This document shows, in pieces, positions 27,323 to 36,659 of a stretch of DNA of 64,000 bases. Position 1 is the first letter of the stretch; the number at the start of each line of letters is the position of its first letter. Under the pieces are notes generated by a model. The model saw nothing but the letters and a program-made list of their open reading frames with translations. It did no database searches and was not told the origin of the DNA. The DNA is from Pseudoalteromonas piscicida. Its GTDB lineage: Bacteria; Pseudomonadota; Gammaproteobacteria; Enterobacterales; Alteromonadaceae. The position numbers and the translations under genes are program-made. The stretch is taken from the NCBI RefSeq assembly GCF_000238315.3, contig NZ_CP011925.1:310001-374000 (forward strand). The letters are read 5' to 3'.

Positions 27323-28129
27323 TTATTTTTCTGCCGAAAGTCCAAATGCCTTTGCAACCCCCAGGGTTGGTAAAAACATATCTGAAAGCGTGATCTCTGC
27401 ATCAATCCCATAGGTACTCATTAATTGTGCGTTACTGAGTACTTCCTCTGGGGAACCGGTGGCAACCAACTCGCCCTGTTGTAGCAGATATACCTTATCG
27501 GCAAAGCTTGCAGCGAGGGCCAAGTCATGTACCACTGCGACCACGCCCGCTCCCTGTTTAGCTATTTGCTGAGCCAGCTTCATGACTTGATACTGATGAT
27601 ATAAATCTAGGCTTGCGGTAGGCTCGTCAATCATCAGGTAGCAGGGGTTGTTCGCATCTAAGGTGGGTAGCAGCTGGCAAAGTACTCGCGCAAACTGAAC
27701 CCTTTGCTTTTCTCCCCCTGATAGCTGAGTAAAGCAGCGCTTTGCTAAATGCTCGACTGATAAAGTTTGCATCGCTTGCTGTGAATACTCACGAAGCGAG
27801 TACGGTGTACAATTGTGCTGATGTACATAGTGCGACATATCCACTATCTCTTGCACGCTAAATGGGAACTCACAATCATATTGCTGCGTGAGTACGGCGC
27901 GGATATGAGAGAGTGCCAAGGCACTTAAGTCTTGCACTCGTTGTTGATGATAGGTGACATCGCCCTGTGTTAGTGAGGTATCGCCGCACAGAGCTTTGAG
28001 TAGGGTAGACTTGCCAGCACCGTTGGGGCCAAGAACAACGGCAAACTCCTCCGGGTTGATTGAAAAATCAATGTCTTTGAGCAACAATTTTTGCCCCACT
28101 TGGACACTGATGTTATGCGCTTCTAACAT
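27323..28129 (-). CDS. hmuV: Heme ABC transporter ATP-binding protein HmuV
   Basis: 268 aa. Walker A GPNGAGKST at residues 34-42, signature LSGGEKQRV, Walker B CYLMIDEPTASLD, and H-loop VVHDLALA. This is the import-type ATPase (FecE/HmuV group) and powers heme movement from periplasm to cytoplasm. One base separates it from the hmuU stop (TAG-T-ATG), the order hmuT-hmuU-hmuV being that of known heme uptake operons. Confidence 0.92.
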   Translation of the reverse strand: MLEAHNISVQVGQKLLLKDIDFSINPEEFAVVLGPNGAGKSTLLKALCGDTSLTQGDVTYHQQRVQDLSALALSHIRAVLTQQYDCEFPFSVQEIVDMSHYVHQHNCTPYSLREYSQQAMQTLSVEHLAKRCFTQLSGGEKQRVQFARVLCQLLPTLDANNPCYLMIDEPTASLDLYHQYQVMKLAQQIAKQGAGVVAVVHDLALAASFADKVYLLQQGELVATGSPEEVLSNAQLMSTYGIDAEITLSDMFLPTLGVAKAFGLSAEK

Positions 28130-28130
28130 A

Positions 28131-29186
28131 CTAAAGCTCCTCTATACGATACATTTTCACCAGCATGATCAGGAAAAAAGGGCCACCTAAAGCGCTGGTG
28201 ATAAGGCCTATCGGTAATTCTGATGGGAGAATGAGTGTGCGCGCGAGTAAGTCCGCCAAACACAGTAAAATTGCCCCACCCAACATCGAAGCTGGTAATA
28301 AATAGCGGTGATCTGGGCCGATTAATAAGCGCACTATGTGAGGAACAATAAAGCCAACGAAACCAATAATACCAGTTAGCGCAACCGCCGCACCGGTGCA
28401 CAATGCCGTATAAACAAATACCTTCTTTTTTAAACCTACGACATCGACCCCGAGGTGTCTAGCTTGTTGCTCGCCAAGTAAATAGAGGTTGAGCGGTTGA
28501 GCTAAGCGGCTAAAACCAAAGCAGCAAGCCAACATTAAACACAGCGATGGTATGATAGTTGTGAAACTATTGCCTGCAAGTGATCCCATGCTCCAAAAGG
28601 TTAGGTCGCGTAACTGTTGATCTGAGCTGATCAATGTCAGTATTCCGATGACTGCACCAACAATGGCGTTTACTGCTATGCCTGCTAACAACAAACTGAC
28701 AATTGTGAAACGATTACCTTGGCTGGATAAACGGTAGATTAAACTACACACACCAAGACAGCCCAGAAAAGCACCGATTGGCACGGCGTAAATTCCATAA
28801 TAATCAGCAAATCCACTGAGTAACGTAGAGCCTAGTACGATGGTACTAATTGCACCAAGTGCGGCACCACTAGAGATCCCAATTAACCCTGGATCTGCCA
28901 GCGGGTTTCTAAAGACTGCTTGCATTGCTGCGCCGCATGCACCAAGTCCGGCACCCACCACAATTGCGAGCACCAATCTTGGTAATCTAATTTGCCAGAT
29001 CACCGCATGCTCTAAGTTACTCGATTGACCTGTAAAGAGAATATCCATCAGACGACTGTAGCTAATGCTCACTCCGCCGCTGCTAAGGCCAATAAAACTC
29101 ACCACGATACAGCCAATAATCAGTCCCAACAACATCCATTTTCTGGCCACTTCAGCGGGAATTAAAGATTGCTCGAGTGCTAGCAT
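28131..29186 (-). CDS. hmuU: Heme ABC transporter permease HmuU
   Basis: 351 aa with about ten TM helices, FecCD/BtuC family. Characteristic segments are IRLPRLVLAIVVGAGLGACG, FRNPLADPGLIGISSGAALG and, late, ALTGIIGFVGFIVPHIVRLL. It forms the homodimeric inner-membrane channel for heme. The start codon shares one base with the hmuT stop (TAATG), so translation is coupled. Confidence 0.93.
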   Translation of the reverse strand: MLALEQSLIPAEVARKWMLLGLIIGCIVVSFIGLSSGGVSISYSRLMDILFTGQSSNLEHAVIWQIRLPRLVLAIVVGAGLGACGAAMQAVFRNPLADPGLIGISSGAALGAISTIVLGSTLLSGFADYYGIYAVPIGAFLGCLGVCSLIYRLSSQGNRFTIVSLLLAGIAVNAIVGAVIGILTLISSDQQLRDLTFWSMGSLAGNSFTTIIPSLCLMLACCFGFSRLAQPLNLYLLGEQQARHLGVDVVGLKKKVFVYTALCTGAAVALTGIIGFVGFIVPHIVRLLIGPDHRYLLPASMLGGAILLCLADLLARTLILPSELPIGLITSALGGPFFLIMLVKMYRIEEL

Positions 29187-30103
29187 TATAGAGACTCATT
29201 TTCTGATGCAGACTGGGCTGCTCTAAATCGATAACCCATAGGCAGTGTGGCGTCTGGGTGGAGTAAGGTAGCGAGCTCAACTACGGCTTGTGGCGTGCGT
29301 GGGCCCATACCAAGTAAGTACGTTCCATCGATAAGTATAACTCGGTTGTTTTTAACGGCGTTTGAGAACTTAAAGTGGGGGACTTGGCTTAAATCCATCG
29401 CTTTTTGCTCGCCATGGCGGCCCATACTAATGATGACATCAGGATCCATGGCGATGGCCGCTTCGGTTGCGAGCGGCTTCCAACCGTCAAAATGCTGTGC
29501 TGCAACATTAACGCCGCCAGCTGCGTTGATAACCTCATCTGCAGAATTTCCAGCACCCGCAACAATTGGTTGGCCACTACGCAGGCTCAAAACAAATAAT
29601 ACTTTAGGTTTGTTGTTCACTTGTTTCAGGACATGAGTTAAGGCTTTTCTGTCGGCTTGAATATATTCGACTAGCGCTTGGCCTTTATCTTTAACTGCCA
29701 GTAATTCGGCGATTGTTGTTATTTTTTCTTCGACACCAGCAAGATCATCGTTATCACTGAAAATATAGGTGGGGAGTCCGGTCTCCTGAAGTTGTTTTAA
29801 TACCTTGTCAGGGCCGGTGTCGGCCTCGCCGAGTAACAAGTCTGGATTCAAGGAAAGGATCCCTTCAACGTTGATTTTTCTTACGTAACCGATTTGTGGT
29901 TTATCGGTCGCAGCAACAGGGAAGACGCTAGTACTGTCTACGCCAACAATACGATTTTCCTCGCCAAGTGCATAAATAATCTCTGTGATAGAGCCACCAG
30001 AAACCACGATATTTTTGGCACCTTGATTAGCATAGGTAGGTTGAAGAACAGAAGTGAGTAGTAGCAAACTAGAAGTTAGCAGTGTCGTAATTTGAGCTTT
30101 CAT
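29186..30103 (-). CDS. hmuT: Periplasmic heme-binding protein HmuT
   Basis: 305 aa with a signal peptide (first 25 residues, cleavage near QPTYA). Two lobes joined by a long helix, as in class III binding proteins: the first begins NIVVSGGSITEIIYALGEENRIVGVDSTSVFP, the second includes VLFVLSLRSGQPIVAGAGNSADEVINAAGG. Delivers heme to HmuUV. First gene of the minus-strand operon, reading away from a shared promoter with a Fur box. Confidence 0.92.
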   Translation of the reverse strand: MKAQITTLLTSSLLLLTSVLQPTYANQGAKNIVVSGGSITEIIYALGEENRIVGVDSTSVFPVAATDKPQIGYVRKINVEGILSLNPDLLLGEADTGPDKVLKQLQETGLPTYIFSDNDDLAGVEEKITTIAELLAVKDKGQALVEYIQADRKALTHVLKQVNNKPKVLFVLSLRSGQPIVAGAGNSADEVINAAGGVNVAAQHFDGWKPLATEAAIAMDPDVIISMGRHGEQKAMDLSQVPHFKFSNAVKNNRVILIDGTYLLGMGPRTPQAVVELATLLHPDATLPMGYRFRAAQSASENESL

Positions 30104-30131
30104 TACAAATCCAAACTTGTTAGTATTTATT

Positions 30132-30156
30132 GCGAATAATAACAGTTATCATTTGC
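30132..30156. promoter_or_regulatory. Fur-box palindrome in the hmuT/tonB divergent promoter
   Basis: GCGAATAATAAC-A-GTTATCATTTGC is an inverted repeat with 10 of 12 matching positions per arm and close to the gammaproteobacterial Fur operator. It sits in the 63-bp gap between hmuT and tonB and could repress both when iron is plentiful. Confidence 0.7.
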
Positions 30157-30166
30157 TTTTATCAAT

Positions 30167-30907
30167 ATGAAATTAATTATCTGCATCACAGTCTCCGCTC
30201 TGCTGCATGGCTTGTGGTGGTTATTTCCTGCAAGCTCAGCACTGGTGTGGCACTCAGGCGTTGCTGCAAATGAAGTGAGTAAAGTCACCAAACCACTCAT
30301 GATTTCGTTTGCGGCGCAACCTTCCCAAGAGCCGCCTCAAAAAGTGGAAGCAGAGCAAGCGCCATCTGATTTTAATGGCACTACGCACCTACTTAAAAAA
30401 CCACAGAAGCAAGAGCAGAAAGCCAAGCCTGTACCCAAACCCAAGCAACAGGCCAATGAACAGCCACAACCTAAAAAGCTTAACAAAGCCATAGAGACTG
30501 AGAATAAAAAAACTATCGAAGCGGCAGCGCCTACCTCAACACGAGAAAATACGTCGCGGCAAGAGGTGGCGCAAATGGCCTCAGCTAGGCATCTCAGTGA
30601 AGCAAATAGTACCGATGACTCTCCTGTTAAATTAGATGCTTTACCTTTATTCAAAGCACCAAGACCTGCGCTTAGCTACCCACTGCGTGCCAAGCGAAGA
30701 GGACTTGAAGGCGTGACAATTTTTGAAATTGAGCTGGATCAAAAAGGTGAAATCGTGAATTTAACTTTGGTTAAAAGTAGCGGTCATCAATCTTTGGACG
30801 TGGCTGCTCGCAAGAACGTTGAGCAATGGCAGTTTCATCCAGTTATCCAAAACGGTAATGCTGTAAAAGCCTTATTTACCGTACCCATTAAATTTTCCCT
30901 TTCTTAG
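30167..30907 (+). CDS. tonB: TonB energy transducer
   Basis: 246 aa. An N-terminal TM helix (KLIICITVSALLHGLWWLF), a Pro/Lys/Gln-rich middle that spans the periplasm (runs of KPQKQEQKAKPVPKPKQQ), and a C-terminal TonB fold (about residues 165-246) with YPLRAKRRGLEGVTIFEIELDQKGEIVNL and the terminal VPIKFSLS. It transmits proton-motive force from ExbBD to outer-membrane receptors. Its location beside heme genes suggests a dedicated TonB. Confidence 0.92.
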   Translation: MKLIICITVSALLHGLWWLFPASSALVWHSGVAANEVSKVTKPLMISFAAQPSQEPPQKVEAEQAPSDFNGTTHLLKKPQKQEQKAKPVPKPKQQANEQPQPKKLNKAIETENKKTIEAAAPTSTRENTSRQEVAQMASARHLSEANSTDDSPVKLDALPLFKAPRPALSYPLRAKRRGLEGVTIFEIELDQKGEIVNLTLVKSSGHQSLDVAARKNVEQWQFHPVIQNGNAVKALFTVPIKFSLS

Positions 30908-30921
30908 AGAGTAATACTACG

Positions 30922-31425
30922 ATGCAGTCTTGGTTTTCCCAACTTGGCCCAATGCAATGGCCATTTTTATGTTTGTCGGTTATTGCGCTTGCGGTGATCA
31001 TTGAGCGGCTTTGGGTGCTTAGCCGCGCTTGGTTTACCGTTCATGAAATCAAGCGTAAACCCCATTTTTTTCGTAGCAAAGCAGTTGGCGCTTTGCGGTT
31101 ACAAGGGTATGTTTTTGAGTGGCGTAAGCGGTTAGTGATCTTAAGCATTATCGGCACGCTAAGCCCATTAATGGGACTCTTTGGCACCGTCTGGGGGTTG
31201 GTCTTGATGTTTAAAACCATTGCCGAAACTCAGCAAGCGGTGACGCCCGCGTTATTAGCGGATGGATTATGGGAAGCCATGTACTCAACCATGGCGGGAC
31301 TGGCGATAGCCATGCCATGTTTACTTATTTATGGTGTTTTGCAAGCGATGGTTGAGCGGTTTCAAAGCGAGCTTGTGCTTTATATGAATACCCAATTTAC
31401 CTTGGTGGAGGCGGATAATGCTTGA
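30922..31425 (+). CDS. exbB: ExbB-like proton channel subunit
   Basis: 167 aa with three TM helices. The MotA/TolQ/ExbB pattern is seen in LSIIGTLSPLMGLFGTVWGLVLMFKTI and EAMYSTMAGLAIAMPCLLIY. With ExbD it makes the proton-driven stator for TonB. Starts 14 bases after tonB and overlaps exbD by 8 bases. It is short compared with E. coli ExbB (244 aa), as common in heme-linked ExbB copies. Confidence 0.9.
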   Translation: MQSWFSQLGPMQWPFLCLSVIALAVIIERLWVLSRAWFTVHEIKRKPHFFRSKAVGALRLQGYVFEWRKRLVILSIIGTLSPLMGLFGTVWGLVLMFKTIAETQQAVTPALLADGLWEAMYSTMAGLAIAMPCLLIYGVLQAMVERFQSELVLYMNTQFTLVEADNA

Positions 31426-31825
31426 GCTGCCGGCACCCAAGCCACAGCACCTAGGCGCTGATTTAACCGCGTTACTTGATGTACTTTTTATCGTCCTTGT
31501 ATTTTTGCTGCTCAGTGTGGCCGTAAAACTCAACGTCTTGGAGGTCAACTTACCAACAGCGGGAAAAAATGGCGAGGTTGTGCTGGAAAAAACACCTAAG
31601 GTTGTAAGTGTCATGTTCAATCATGGTCAAATAGCCTATGCCTTAGACGAGCAGCCGTTTAGCGCGGAAAACACGCTGATACAAGCGCTTGGCCATTTAG
31701 ACAAGTCAGAGGTGATTTATATCGCCGTGGATAAACAAGTACCCAGTGAAGCACTGGTATCACTTTTTGCACAGCTTAGTACGCTCAATATTCAAGTAGC
31801 AAATTTAATTGTTAAAGGCGAATAA
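31418..31825 (+). CDS. exbD: ExbD/TolR family protein
   Basis: 135 aa with a single N-terminal TM helix. The motif DLTALLDVLFIVLVFLLLSVAVK includes the membrane Asp (LLDV) needed for proton movement. A periplasmic domain follows. Overlap of 8 bases with exbB; the receptor gene lies 164 bp downstream and completes the outer-membrane part. Confidence 0.9.
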   Translation: MLELPAPKPQHLGADLTALLDVLFIVLVFLLLSVAVKLNVLEVNLPTAGKNGEVVLEKTPKVVSVMFNHGQIAYALDEQPFSAENTLIQALGHLDKSEVIYIAVDKQVPSEALVSLFAQLSTLNIQVANLIVKGE

Positions 31826-31989
31826 AAACAATTACCATTTAGATTTATGTGTGTTATATTGCGCCACGACAATCGCATTTCATCTTGGGGAGCCTGTCTA
31901 CTAAAGGCCGGCTCTATGTTAGAACACTAGGGAAGATCAGGGGCAAAGTTGAAGTGCGTGTAAAAAATAACGACACTCGGAGTATTCTT

Positions 31990-34107
31990 ATGCGTTTATC
32001 TAAATTAACTCTTTTTATCGCGCTTGCCACTTCTGCCACCTGGGTACAAGCCGCATCTTCTTCAAATAACGATGGCTCTCAGTCGACAGTGGTAAAAACA
32101 GACTTAGATGCAGTGACTGTAACGGCAACGCGTACAGCAAAAACCGCATTGCAATCATCACAAGCGGTGAATGTTATTTCGTCGGAGCAAATAGAGCGCA
32201 AATTAGATAGCAGTGTATTTGAGACTTTAGATACCATTCCCAATGTTTCTGCCAGTGGTGGGCCAAGAGCGGCTGGGCATAAGTTCAATATTCGTGGCTT
32301 TAGCGACGCGGAAGACGTGATGGTGACGATTGATGGTATGCTGCAAACATTTGAAAAATATCGCATGGGTAGCCTGTTCACTGATCCTGAATTATATCGC
32401 TCAATAAGCATTAAACGAGGCACGAGCACTGTGCTTCATGGCGGTGGTGCGCTCGGCGGTGTTGTTCAGTTTGAGCTAAAAGACGCCGCTGATTTTTTAC
32501 AGGATGGTGAAGTCGCTGGTGCTAAAATTAAACTTGGTTATGACAGCAACAACGCTCAAAAGAATGCCTCAGTGATCGCGTTTGCAAGGCCGAATGATTC
32601 GCTTGACCTACTTGCTGGTGTTGTAAAGCGCGATAGCGATGATTGGGAGTTGTCTAACGATGAAACTTTGGATAACTCGGCAATTGAAAACAGCTCTGTT
32701 CTGTTAAAAGGGGAATACTTCTTAAGTGATGATGCCATTGTGGGGGCAAGTTACACCGAGACCACAGATAACCAGCGAACCGAGTTTAATACAACAGATC
32801 CGGGCGCATGGGGGACGGTGTACCGTGAGGTAGAGCAGTCCGTTACTAATCTGAGTTATGAACTAAACCCTGCAAATAATCCCTACCTGAACCTCAGCGC
32901 TAAGGCCGGTTATACCAGCAGTCAAGTGGCTGAATCTGATGGTGTCGGCATGCTTGAGGACTACATCGGTATTGAATCAAACTATGAATACAACATCACC
33001 ACTCTGGATGTAATGAATACCAGCGTATTGGACTCACATACTTTGACCTATGGTGTGCAATATACCGACAAAGAGCGTATTGGTGAAAAGACAGCATTAC
33101 CATGCTTAAAACTTAACTACGAGACCTATGCTTGTGAGCAATACGGTCCGACTCCAACCACCGCTGAGATGACATCCCAACCGGGTGGTACGCAAAAGCG
33201 CTCCGGTGTGTATATCCAAGATGAATTTACTTGGCAGCAACTTACTGTGATCGCAGGGCTTCGCTATGAACGTTATAGCACCTCACCAACAGCTAAATTT
33301 CAACAGGCGTTTGCAGCATTAGATAGTAAAGTGACACACAGTGATTGGGCGGGTGCTTTGAGTGTAAATTACCAACTGACACCACAGTGGGCTGTGTTTG
33401 CAAACCGCCAAGAAGGTTTCCGTGCGCCACTCATTGACGAGTTATACGATCAATACGGTGGCAGACAGCCAGGATTAGCGTTAGACGTAGAATATAGCAA
33501 CAACACCGAAGTTGGCGTGACCTATCAGGCAAATAACATACTCACTGACAATGACACATTAACTGCGCGTTTTATCTACTTTGATATCTCGGTAGACGAT
33601 GAAATCACGTCGGTCACCAGTAATGTGACCAACCCCGTACCTGCACCACGTTATGCGAATCGCGCTAGCAATGATAGAGATGGCATTGAGCTGGAAGTAA
33701 ACTTTGCAACACCACGCTTTTACAGCAACTTTTCTTACAGTGACATAGACGGCAAAGATCAAGACAACAAGCCTTTATGGTATTTGCCTGCAGACAAAAT
33801 GGCTTTAGATTTAGGTGCCTCGTTATTTGATCAAGCCGTTCAAGTTGGTACGCAAATAGTCAGGCGTGGCGATCGTGATGTGCAGGTGATGGACAGTGCA
33901 ACAAGGCAATACTCAACGCAAACACAAAAAAGCTACACCCTGACTGATTTATATGCGAGTTGGGATATTAATGCTGCCTTTAATCTAAGAGTTGCTGTCG
34001 ATAATGTTTTTAACAAAGAATACAAACTGATGGCTGGTACCGGTGGTGGAATAGGCGATTACGGTTTTGGCCGCAACATTAAAACCCAGATCAGCTGGCG
34101 TTTTTAA
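31990..34107 (+). CDS. TonB-dependent hemoglobin/heme receptor
   Basis: Start at 31990 gives a signal peptide (MRLSKLTLFIALATSATWVQA); the upstream in-frame extension is unlikely. About 705 aa. The probable TonB box DAVTVTATR leads into the plug (NIRGFSDAEDVMVTIDGMLQ), then a 22-strand barrel ending in QISWRF. The sequence resembles the hemoglobin/transferrin/lactoferrin receptor group (HmuR/HugA type). Position between tonB-exbBD and hmuS-like genes supports heme/hemoglobin as substrate. Confidence 0.9.
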   Translation: MRLSKLTLFIALATSATWVQAASSSNNDGSQSTVVKTDLDAVTVTATRTAKTALQSSQAVNVISSEQIERKLDSSVFETLDTIPNVSASGGPRAAGHKFNIRGFSDAEDVMVTIDGMLQTFEKYRMGSLFTDPELYRSISIKRGTSTVLHGGGALGGVVQFELKDAADFLQDGEVAGAKIKLGYDSNNAQKNASVIAFARPNDSLDLLAGVVKRDSDDWELSNDETLDNSAIENSSVLLKGEYFLSDDAIVGASYTETTDNQRTEFNTTDPGAWGTVYREVEQSVTNLSYELNPANNPYLNLSAKAGYTSSQVAESDGVGMLEDYIGIESNYEYNITTLDVMNTSVLDSHTLTYGVQYTDKERIGEKTALPCLKLNYETYACEQYGPTPTTAEMTSQPGGTQKRSGVYIQDEFTWQQLTVIAGLRYERYSTSPTAKFQQAFAALDSKVTHSDWAGALSVNYQLTPQWAVFANRQEGFRAPLIDELYDQYGGRQPGLALDVEYSNNTEVGVTYQANNILTDNDTLTARFIYFDISVDDEITSVTSNVTNPVPAPRYANRASNDRDGIELEVNFATPRFYSNFSYSDIDGKDQDNKPLWYLPADKMALDLGASLFDQAVQVGTQIVRRGDRDVQVMDSATRQYSTQTQKSYTLTDLYASWDINAAFNLRVAVDNVFNKEYKLMAGTGGGIGDYGFGRNIKTQISWRF

Positions 34108-34116
34108 GGAGAGATC

Positions 34117-35184
34117 ATGAAGCAATTAATTCAAGACTATAAAACCTTGTTAGCGGGTGAGCCAAGGACACGGCCCGTTGATGCTGCAATGCAACTGGGC
34201 GTGAGTGAGGCCGAATTATTGAATGCCCAACTTGAAGAAGCGGTGACTGCCACAGTAACGCGCTTAGATGAAACGCAGCTTGCCGATATCCTCAAGAGCC
34301 TGAAAAAGCTCGGTAAAGTGATGGCGTTGACGCGTAACGGCAGCGTGGTCAATGAAATTAAAGGATTATACGAAAAGCTCTATGTTTCAGACAATAATGG
34401 CAAACTAAGTGGTATAGCAATCAATCCCGGTGGTATCGACTTACGGCTATTTTTGTATCGTTGGCAAAGCGTATTTTTAGTTGAAACCGAAAGTCATACG
34501 AGCTTGCAGTTTTTTGATGAAAATGGCCGTGCGGTACATAAGGTTTACACCACGACTGAGTCGGACTTTAATGAACTGGTGAATATTAAAGCGCGCTATC
34601 AACTAACATCACAGCGCTCTTTTAGCGTTAAGCCATTTGAACTTGTGGAGCCTGTAATTACCTCGCCGAGCGCTGAGCAACTAGATAACTTTAGGAGTCA
34701 GTGGAGTGAGCTTGAAGATGTCCATCATTTTCCAAAGCTTTTAGAGACATACAACTTTGAACGCTTGCAGGCCCTTGAGCTCGTCGGCTCACCATGGAGC
34801 TTTGAGCTACAGAGCTTTGACCTTGCTGATATTTTTCAACAAGCAAAAACGTTTAAGCAAGAGATCATGGTATTCGTTGGCAACCCAGGTGCGGTACAGA
34901 TCTTCTCTGGAAAGGTTGAAAACCTCAAGCAAGTTGGCCCTTGGTTTAACGTCTTAGATCCTGAGTTTAACCTACATATAAAAGCAGACGATTTGACCCG
35001 CGCGTTCGTGGTCAGAAAACCCACGGATAACGGCAATACGGTGGTCACCTCTATTGAGTTTTTTGATGCCAATCGCGAAACGGTATTAACGCTATTTGGC
35101 CGCCGCATTGAAGGCAAAAAGCAAACTAGCGAGTGGCAAGCCCTCTGTGAGCGATTGATCCATAAAGGACAAGCTGCAGCGTAA
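34117..35184 (+). CDS. hmuS: Heme-handling/degrading factor HmuS-like
   Basis: 355 aa, two similar halves as in HemS/ChuS/HmuS. Each half starts with helices and ends with a beta-sheet: for example NPGGIDLRLFLYRWQSVFLVETESHTSLQFFDENGRAVHKVY in the first, and PGAVQIFSGKVENLKQVGPWFNVLDPEFNLHIKADDL in the second, the classic IFSG...NVLDPxFNLH motif. Handles or degrades incoming heme in the cytoplasm. AAGGAG precedes the start, 9 bases after the receptor stop. Confidence 0.9.
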   Translation: MKQLIQDYKTLLAGEPRTRPVDAAMQLGVSEAELLNAQLEEAVTATVTRLDETQLADILKSLKKLGKVMALTRNGSVVNEIKGLYEKLYVSDNNGKLSGIAINPGGIDLRLFLYRWQSVFLVETESHTSLQFFDENGRAVHKVYTTTESDFNELVNIKARYQLTSQRSFSVKPFELVEPVITSPSAEQLDNFRSQWSELEDVHHFPKLLETYNFERLQALELVGSPWSFELQSFDLADIFQQAKTFKQEIMVFVGNPGAVQIFSGKVENLKQVGPWFNVLDPEFNLHIKADDLTRAFVVRKPTDNGNTVVTSIEFFDANRETVLTLFGRRIEGKKQTSEWQALCERLIHKGQAAA

Positions 35185-35205
35185 TAAGTTTACCGTGTTA
35201 GTAGC

Positions 35206-35233
35206 AAAGCCCTGCTCACAGGGCTTTTTTATT
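35206..35233 (+). terminator. Rho-independent terminator of the heme operon
   Basis: AAAGCCCTG (35206-35214) and CAGGGCTTT (35219-35227) with a 4-nt loop, followed by more T. Just after hmuS, ending the tonB-to-hmuS unit. Confidence 0.85.
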
Positions 35234-35261
35234 TTTACTCGCTAGGTACTAGAAAGACATA

Positions 35262-35723
35262 ATGAAAGAAAGACAATGTGCAAGACTAATTATCGTCAAT
35301 GAAAAGCAAGAGTTATTGCTATTTCAGTATCAGGATGAACATCACCATGAAGCATTCTGGGCAACGCCTGGTGGCGAATTACAAGGCAATGAGACTTACC
35401 TAGATGCCGCTGCTAGAGAGCTCTATGAAGAAACAGGGTTGGAGCAAGAAATAGGCCCCGTAGTGAAAGAGCGTGAAGCTATTTATGCAGTTGCTCGCTC
35501 CATCCCTGCGGTTTGGCAAGAGAAGTACTATCTTATTCGATGCTCAAGTAACGACGAGGTCTTTGCGGCACGTTGGACTGAAGAAGAAAAAGATACAATT
35601 CAACAATGGCAGTGGTGGAGCCTTAACGCAATGACGCAGGTAAATCCAGCGCAATTTAAGCCTGAGTGGTTGCCACAATTGCTTCGAGAGCTAACCGATA
35701 AAAAACCTGAAAAACTATCTTAA
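35262..35723 (+). CDS. NUDIX hydrolase
   Basis: 153 aa. The Nudix box is GGELQGNETYLDAAARELYEETGLEQ, split here as GGELQGNET then AARELYEETGL, matching the consensus G-x5-E-x7-RELxEExGL. The flanking ATPGGEL and the final basic tail fit the MutT-like group. Unrelated in detail to the NUDIX gene at 23622. Substrate unknown. Lies directly after the heme operon terminator. Confidence 0.9.
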   Translation: MKERQCARLIIVNEKQELLLFQYQDEHHHEAFWATPGGELQGNETYLDAAARELYEETGLEQEIGPVVKEREAIYAVARSIPAVWQEKYYLIRCSSNDEVFAARWTEEEKDTIQQWQWWSLNAMTQVNPAQFKPEWLPQLLRELTDKKPEKLS

Positions 35724-35960
35724 CTTGCTTTTTTAAAATGTTTTAACCAAGAGGTGGGTTAAAGTATTTGTACTGTTTAAGTCATTACGTGAATAGGTTT
35801 TAACGCGAACAAATAACGGTGGAGGTCACTGTTAACTTATGTTAATGCTCTAGAGTTCAATCGCCTTTTTCTCAATAGTTGGCACATTGGGAAACATGCC
35901 TCACTACCTCTTTTTCTATATCCGAAGGATGTCAGTCTTGCTTTAATTTCTGCTATCATA

Positions 35961-36233
35961 ATGGCAAAAAAATCATCTTATGATATGCAGATGGAACTCA
36001 AAGAGTTTATCAAATCCGCTCGGAAAAAAGATAAACTCAGTGTTCAGAAGATGGCCGATCTCTCTGGTGTGCCTTATGCTACGATCCGAAAGTTTGAGTC
36101 ATCTGGTAACATCTCATTGCGGCAGTTTCTTATGCTTTATGAGACTGTCGGTGACTTGAAAAAAGTGAAAGAGCTGACAAAGTTATCTGAGCCTGAATAT
36201 AAAGCTATAGAGGATGTGCTTCGACATGCTTAA
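35961..36233 (+). CDS. HipB-like XRE antitoxin/regulator
   Basis: 90 aa with an XRE helix-turn-helix: KLSVQKMADLSGVPYATIRKFESSGNISLRQFLML. Such short regulators pair with HipA-type kinases, and a HipA remnant lies directly after. ATG 35961 has no strong ribosome site but the frame is typical. The stop TAA falls at 36231. Its partner kinase is broken, so it may act alone as a repressor. Confidence 0.75.
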   Translation: MAKKSSYDMQMELKEFIKSARKKDKLSVQKMADLSGVPYATIRKFESSGNISLRQFLMLYETVGDLKKVKELTKLSEPEYKAIEDVLRHA

Positions 36234-36659
36234 ATCAGCCTAGTTAAAGCTACGCGTATCATGTGCAGTGTTACTGAGTCTCAAAAGCTTATTAAGCGCT
36301 ACATTTGTAATTACCTAACGGTTAACCAAGATGATCACAGTAAGAACTTTAGCTTTCTTGCCAGTGACACCGATAACTGGACACTATCACCTTTCTACGA
36401 CATTGTTTATAGCCCCAGCCCTTACAAAGAGCATATGACGGCATTTGGCGGGAATGGCCGAACGCCAAAGCGCGCGCTAGACCAGTAAGCTGCTCAGTCT
36501 GGGTTATCTTCAAAGAAAGCGATTATGGTGATGGTTGAAGAAATCTTCGAAATAACTCGCTCGTTTCGCAATCAAGCCAAAAATTTAGGTTTGTCACATA
36601 CCCTGATCAAGGAGATTGATAAGGATATAGTCGAAAAGTTTACTATTTTGACAGGGTAA
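36234..36659 (+). pseudogene. Remnant of a HipA-type kinase gene
   Basis: Only the C-terminal end of a HipA kinase is present. Reading on in the antitoxin frame gives ATRIMCSVTES, then NQDDHSKNFSFLAS, SPFYDIVYSPSP and HMTAFGGNGRTP, matching the HipA catalytic region (NxxDHxKNFSFL; D of YDI). TAA at 36486 interrupts the frame, but translation resumes at once with AAQSGLSSKKAIMVMVEEIFEITRSF to a stop at 36657. HipA proteins here normally read LAAQAG, so TAA may be a one-base change of a Leu codon. About 300 N-terminal residues are missing. Confidence 0.8.
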
